Positions 6,414-9,875 of a DNA stretch of 9,875 nucleotides are shown piece after piece (within the stretch, counting starts at the first letter, position 1; every line of letters begins with the position of its first letter). Position numbers and translations under genes: made by a program. This DNA comes from an uncultured Ectothiorhodospiraceae bacterium (GTDB lineage: Bacteria > Pseudomonadota > Gammaproteobacteria > UBA6429 > Thiohalophilaceae). The notes under the pieces are model-generated. The model searched no databases, was not told the DNA's origin, and saw nothing but the letters and a program-made list of their open reading frames with translations. Location of the stretch: assembly GCA_947259425.1 (NCBI GenBank), contig CAMYMO010000343.1:1-9875 (forward strand), given 5' to 3'.

Positions 6414-8639
6414 ATGTCGAATTCCAGGATTATTTACACCCAAACCGATGAAGCGCCAGCCCTGGCCACGCAGTCATTTTTGCCCATTGTGCAGGCTTTT
6501 ACCCGTGCTGCTGATATTGAGGTCGAGACTCGCGATATTTCGTTAGCGGGGCGTATTTTGGCTACTTTTCCGGATAATTTGACTGCCGAGCAGAGCGTGA
6601 AGGACGCCTTGAGTGAGTTAGGCGAGCTGGCCAAAACACCTGCAGCCAACATCATCAAAACGCCCAATATCAGTGCCTCGGTGCCTCAGCTCAAGGCAGC
6701 GATTGCTGAGTTACAGGCCAAGGGGTTTGCCGTACCCGATTATCCCGAAGAGCCAGCAAGTGATGACGAAATTAAAATAAAGTCTCGTTATGCAAAAGTA
6801 CTGGGTAGCGCAGTTAACCCGGTTTTGCGTGAAGGTAATTCTGATCGTCGTGTTGCGGGTGCAGTGAAAGACTACGCAAAACAACATCCACATTCGATGG
6901 GAGAGTGGCAGTCAAACTCCAAATCGCATGTTGCTTCAATGAGCGAGGGCGATTTTTATGGAAGCGAAAAATCGGTCGTTATCGAAAATGCCGGTGATGT
7001 AAAGATTGAGCTGGTTTCTGTTGATGGCAATGTACAAGTTTTAAAAGAAAAAGTCGCCGTGTTAGCCGGCGAGGTGATCGATGCCTCGGTGATGAGTGTG
7101 AATAAGTTGCGTAGCTTTTTTGAAAAGGCCATGCAGGATGCTAAAAAAGAAAATGTTTTGCTGTCTTTACATATGAAAGCGACCATGATGAAAGTGTCGG
7201 ACCCGATCTTTTTTGGACATGCGGTCGATGTCTATTATAAAGATGTATTTGCCCAGCATGCCAAGACCTTTGAAAAGCTGGGTGTCGATACTCGTAATGG
7301 TTTGGGTGATGTCTACGCGAAGATCACTGAATTACCTGAAGATGAGCGCCATCAAATTGAAAAAGATATCGATGCAATCTATGAAATTCGACCTGAACTG
7401 GCGATGGTCGATTCAGATAAAGGCATTACCAATTTACATGTACCCAGTGATGTAATCATCGATGCATCAATGCCGGCCGCGATTCGTAACTCAGGTTGCA
7501 TGTGGGGACGCGATGGTAAGTTGCACGATACCAAGGCGATGATTCCCGATCGTAACTATGCCGGAGTTTATCAGGCGACGATTGATTACTGTAAACAACA
7601 TGGTGCATTTGATCCGACTACTATGGGTAATGTTAGCAATGTCGGCTTAATGGCGCAAAAGGCCGAAGAATACGGTTCGCATGATAAGACGTTCGAGATT
7701 CCTAACAACGGTACAGTACGCGTTGTTGATGCAAATGGTAATACATTGCTTGAACATACCGTCGAACAGGGTGATGTTTGGCGGATGTGTCAGACTAAAG
7801 ATTTGCCGATACAGGATTGGGTCAAGTTAGGCGTAACGCGTGCACGTCTAACCGGGCAGCCCGCCATTTTCTGGCTCGATAAAGCGCGCGCCCATGATGC
7901 TAATTTAATTAATAAAGTCGAAACCTATTTAAACGATCATGATATCAGCGGGCTGGATATTCAAATTATGTCGCCTTTTGAAGCCACACAGTATACGTTA
8001 CAACGGGTCAAACAAGGTCAGGATACGATTTCAGTTACGGGTAACGTATTACGCGATTACTTAACGGATTTATTTCCAATCCTCGAGCTCGGCACCAGTG
8101 CCAAGATGTTATCAATCGTACCTTTATTAGCCGGGGGCGGTTTATTTGAGACGGGAGCAGGGGGGTCTGCACCCAAACATGTACAGCAATTATTGGAAGA
8201 AAATCATTTACGTTGGGATTCCCTGGGTGAGTTTTTAGCGTTGGCGGTATCGATTGAAGACATGGCGATCAAAACGAAAAGTAACAAAGCCAAAGTGCTT
8301 GCAGTGACACTCGATCTGGCAAATGGAATGTTTTTAAATAATAACAAATCACCGTTGCGTAAAGTGGGTGAGTTGGATACGCGTGGTAGCCATTATTATC
8401 TTGCGATGTACTGGGCACAAGCCCTTGCCGAACAAGATGATGATAATGAGTTAAAAGCCCAGTTTGAATCGGTTGCCAAACAACTATCAGAATCTGAATC
8501 TAACATCATTGACGAACTCACTAATATTCAAGGCCGGAAGGTTGAGCTAGGTGGTTATTATCGACCAGATCTCAATAAAGTCGTATCAGTGATGCGACCC
8601 AGCGCCACCTTTAATTCGATTATTGATAATTTATCTTAG
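6414..8639 (+). CDS. icd: Isocitrate dehydrogenase (NADP+), monomeric type
   Basis: A 741-residue cytosolic TCA-cycle enzyme that oxidatively decarboxylates isocitrate to 2-oxoglutarate, making NADPH (EC 1.1.1.42). This large single-chain type is unrelated in length to the dimeric Icd of E. coli. All the active-site positions I checked match the numbering of the Azotobacter vinelandii enzyme: Ser132, Asn135, Arg139 and Arg145 in GSAVNPVLREGNSDRR; Lys255 in HMKATMMK; Asp350 in IIDASMPA; Tyr420; Arg547 in GNVLRDYL; and the NADP 2'-phosphate site His589, Arg600 and Arg649. That register means no indels over most of the protein, and no lesion is visible. The start is supported by GAGAG at 6403-6407, six bases before the ATG. 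It has its own candidate promoter, is separated by 190 bp from the peptidase gene and by 221 bp from the acyltransferase, and is probably monocistronic. Confidence 0.98.
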   Translation: MSNSRIIYTQTDEAPALATQSFLPIVQAFTRAADIEVETRDISLAGRILATFPDNLTAEQSVKDALSELGELAKTPAANIIKTPNISASVPQLKAAIAELQAKGFAVPDYPEEPASDDEIKIKSRYAKVLGSAVNPVLREGNSDRRVAGAVKDYAKQHPHSMGEWQSNSKSHVASMSEGDFYGSEKSVVIENAGDVKIELVSVDGNVQVLKEKVAVLAGEVIDASVMSVNKLRSFFEKAMQDAKKENVLLSLHMKATMMKVSDPIFFGHAVDVYYKDVFAQHAKTFEKLGVDTRNGLGDVYAKITELPEDERHQIEKDIDAIYEIRPELAMVDSDKGITNLHVPSDVIIDASMPAAIRNSGCMWGRDGKLHDTKAMIPDRNYAGVYQATIDYCKQHGAFDPTTMGNVSNVGLMAQKAEEYGSHDKTFEIPNNGTVRVVDANGNTLLEHTVEQGDVWRMCQTKDLPIQDWVKLGVTRARLTGQPAIFWLDKARAHDANLINKVETYLNDHDISGLDIQIMSPFEATQYTLQRVKQGQDTISVTGNVLRDYLTDLFPILELGTSAKMLSIVPLLAGGGLFETGAGGSAPKHVQQLLEENHLRWDSLGEFLALAVSIEDMAIKTKSNKAKVLAVTLDLANGMFLNNNKSPLRKVGELDTRGSHYYLAMYWAQALAEQDDDNELKAQFESVAKQLSESESNIIDELTNIQGRKVELGGYYRPDLNKVVSVMRPSATFNSIIDNLS

Positions 8640-8860
8640 TTTTTACGTTATTAATAATTTCTGTAAAGCATCGCCATCATTCGCACCAGCGCTCAGATTA
8701 TGAATTTGAGATGATGGTAAAGTAACCATCGTGTTTGTGTTAGCTGTTTTTTTACTAAACGCCCGGATTTGTTGGCATATCTGTAACTTATTCTCCCATA
8801 ATGGATTTTATTGACTAAGCTTACTATAAGAAAACAGAATCTCGTGGTAACAAGCGCTGT
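8640..8860. other. Intergenic region between icd and the acyltransferase, with a nested dyad
   Basis: No gene was seen in these 221 bases. CCATCAT (8674-8680) is mirrored by ATGATGG (8711-8717), and inside it CTCAGATT (8692-8699) pairs with AATTTGAG (8703-8710) around a three-base loop with one G-U pair. The inner stem abuts the outer right arm. No T-tract follows directly; a run of seven T occurs near 8750 without a stem before it. It could be an mRNA 3'-end structure of icd or a protein site. Confidence 0.4.
8811..8840 (+). promoter_or_regulatory. Weak candidate promoter of the acyltransferase gene
   Basis: TTGACT (8811-8816, five of six) is followed after 18 bp by CAGAAT (8835-8840, four of six), leaving about a 14-base leader before the ATG at 8861. 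A TATAAG at 8824-8829 is an alternative -10 but lacks a partner -35. Confidence 0.3.
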
Positions 8861-9610
8861 ATGCTGGCATTAGCCCTTAAAATCCTATGGTTGGCTTGGA
8901 GTTGGATAGAATTAGTTGTTTTTACACTGATACTATATATATGGGCCTGGTTACCCACCCATCTGACTAAACCCTATTTCCATAAATTTTTCCGCATTTG
9001 GTGTTCGTTGTTTGTTCGCGCACTCGGGGTGGATTTACGTTTGCATCAAAAAAATAAATTTCCATTGCCAAAGCAATACATTTTAATCGCAAACCATCCA
9101 TCGGCATTTGAGGATGTGGGAATCCCTGCCTTGTTTGATGTTTATCCGCTTGCAAAAGAAGGTGTCAAGAGTTGGTGGATAGCAGGTCGGATTAATATTG
9201 CAGCCGGGACCATATTTGTAAAGCGAAAAGACCGAGCGTCACGACGTGACGCCGTTGAATTAATGATGGAAAAATTGCAACAAGGGCAAAACATTGCTTT
9301 ATTCCCAGAAGGTGGATGTTTTGGGAGACGTATTCATGAAGTATTCCAGGCAGGCGCTTTTGACTTATCAATTAGAACCGGGATTCCAATCATTCCTGTC
9401 TTTATAAATTATGAGGCCCAGGATGTATTTGAATGGACGGCACCGCATACACTAATTGATAAAATGTGGCATTTTATGAGTAGCCCCAATGATCACGCTA
9501 ATTTTATTGTTTTTGATGCGATTTCACCTGAAGGGCAAACGGATAAATTTAAATTTGCTGAAGAGGTCAGGCAGCAATATTTGGTTTGGCAAGCGAAATA
9601 TCTAGATTAA
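8861..9610 (+). CDS. Lysophospholipid acyltransferase family protein (PlsC-like)
   Basis: A 249-residue membrane-bound acyltransferase, probably moving an acyl chain to lysophosphatidic acid or another lysolipid on the cytoplasmic face. Residues 1-32 are strongly hydrophobic and Trp-rich and should form one or two membrane segments. Motif I is IANHPSAFEDVG (76-87). Motif II is GTIFVKRKDRAS (116-127), motif III is LFPEGGCFGRR (147-157), and motif IV is IPIIPVFI (175-182). The usual histidine-x4-aspartate pair reads His79-PSAF-Glu84-Asp85, so the standard position is Glu with Asp next to it. FPEGG replaces the common FPEGT. This may mark a subfamily rather than damage. The length is typical of the family. 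The ribosome-binding site is poor, but no better in-frame ATG lies near. It stands alone after icd, with a weak possible stem after its end (GCTAA 9636-9640, TTAGC 9647-9651). Confidence 0.9.
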   Translation: MLALALKILWLAWSWIELVVFTLILYIWAWLPTHLTKPYFHKFFRIWCSLFVRALGVDLRLHQKNKFPLPKQYILIANHPSAFEDVGIPALFDVYPLAKEGVKSWWIAGRINIAAGTIFVKRKDRASRRDAVELMMEKLQQGQNIALFPEGGCFGRRIHEVFQAGAFDLSIRTGIPIIPVFINYEAQDVFEWTAPHTLIDKMWHFMSSPNDHANFIVFDAISPEGQTDKFKFAEEVRQQYLVWQAKYLD

Positions 9611-9635
9611 ATATTTGGCTGAATGATATTGGATT

Positions 9636-9657
9636 GCTAATTAAACTTAGCTTTATT
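9636..9657 (+). terminator. Weak candidate terminator after the acyltransferase
   Basis: GCTAA (9636-9640) and TTAGC (9647-9651) form a five-pair stem with a six-base loop, followed by TTTATT. It lies 26 bp after the stop codon. The stem is too short and AT-rich to be convincing. Confidence 0.25.
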
Positions 9658-9747
9658 CGTCAGTTTTTGTACATGATCAGTCATAGACCCACTAACTTAA
9701 AAAGCGCATTAGGCAATTATATAAATATTCATCGCATCGGTATGATT

Positions 9748-9774
9748 AAAAAAAGACCAACTCCTTATTGGTCT
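9748..9774 (-). terminator. Intrinsic terminator for a leftward gene entering from the right edge
   Basis: On the reverse strand AGACCAA (plus 9768-9774) and TTGGTCT (plus 9754-9760) form a perfect seven-pair stem with a seven-base loop, followed by a run of T that corresponds to seven A at plus 9748-9754. The orientation fits only leftward transcription, because on the plus strand the stem is followed by AAAAC. It lies 11 bp beyond the stop codon of the partial leftward reading frame ending at 9786. Confidence 0.7.
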
Positions 9775-9785
9775 AAAACGGTTCG

Positions 9786-9875
9786 TTACGCCCTATATTG
9801 AATCAAAGTATTAACTCTTGCGCCTTTCTGGTGCATATGATTTAATGAGTTCTCACTTAAGCTATTGAAATACAT
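9786..9875 (-). CDS. C-terminal end of an unidentified leftward gene (partial)
   Basis: The reverse strand from the window edge reads 29 codons and a TAA in one frame, ending in KGARVNTLIQYRA. The other two reverse frames hit stops within the first six codons. The intrinsic terminator 11 bp downstream, in the same orientation, makes a real gene end likely. The fragment is too short to assign to a family. The ATG that happens to be at 9875 need not be the start; the gene probably continues beyond the window. Confidence 0.45.
   Translation of the reverse strand: MYFNSLSENSLNHMHQKGARVNTLIQYRA

Noticed and set aside
5282..8639. Functional linkage of icd to the ATP-grasp/isoaspartyl cassette
   Set aside because: A 190-bp gap, a separate candidate promoter and a housekeeping function argue that icd is only a neighbour.
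9586..9801. Plus-strand reading frame of 71 codons overlapping the acyltransferase end
   Set aside because: It starts at TTG without a ribosome-binding site, overlaps a real gene, has no recognisable composition or motif, and runs through a terminator stem of the opposite strand.

Overview
The window looks like a chromosomal segment of a gammaproteobacterium of moderate-to-low GC. This is inferred from gene content (a LitR/CarH-type MerR regulator facing a photolyase, a CFA-family methyltransferase followed by a DUF2878 gene, and a monomeric NADP-isocitrate dehydrogenase) and cannot be narrowed to a genus from sequence alone. No rRNA, tRNA, CRISPR array, insertion sequence or phage gene was recognised.

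Left part (1-2287, minus strand): a compact operon reads leftward. It holds a MerR-family regulator with a C-terminal cobalamin-binding domain, then a SAM methyltransferase that resembles plant coclaurine N-methyltransferase within the cyclopropane-fatty-acid-synthase superfamily, then a small membrane protein (DUF2878) cut by the window edge. A class I CPD photolyase (2420-3826) reads away to the right. The divergent region between them is the most informative regulatory DNA here. It has two promoters back to back sharing one -35 element. It also has two separate sets of three direct repeats at exact 11-bp pitch (2280-2312 and 2388-2420), the layout known for operators of the B12 photoreceptor CarH. 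I infer that the regulator represses itself, the methyltransferase operon and the photolyase in the dark, and that light releases them.

Middle (4078-6223, plus strand): a two-gene cassette of an ATP-grasp ligase of unassigned substrate and an Ntn-hydrolase of the isoaspartyl peptidase / plant-type L-asparaginase family with a complete active site. One protein class makes amide bonds and the other cleaves beta-aspartyl amide bonds, so the pair could build and recycle an aspartyl-linked metabolite. This is the best candidate in the window for an uncharacterised system.

Right part (6414-9875): a full-length monomeric NADP-dependent isocitrate dehydrogenase in which every active-site residue I checked is in register with the Azotobacter enzyme. 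It is followed by a membrane-anchored lysophospholipid acyltransferase with a variant motif I. At the right edge there is probably the C-terminal end of a leftward gene with its intrinsic terminator (9748-9774). The longer intergenic stretches (3827-4077, 6224-6413, 8640-8860, 9611-9785) hold only candidate promoters, dyads and short repeats, listed separately.
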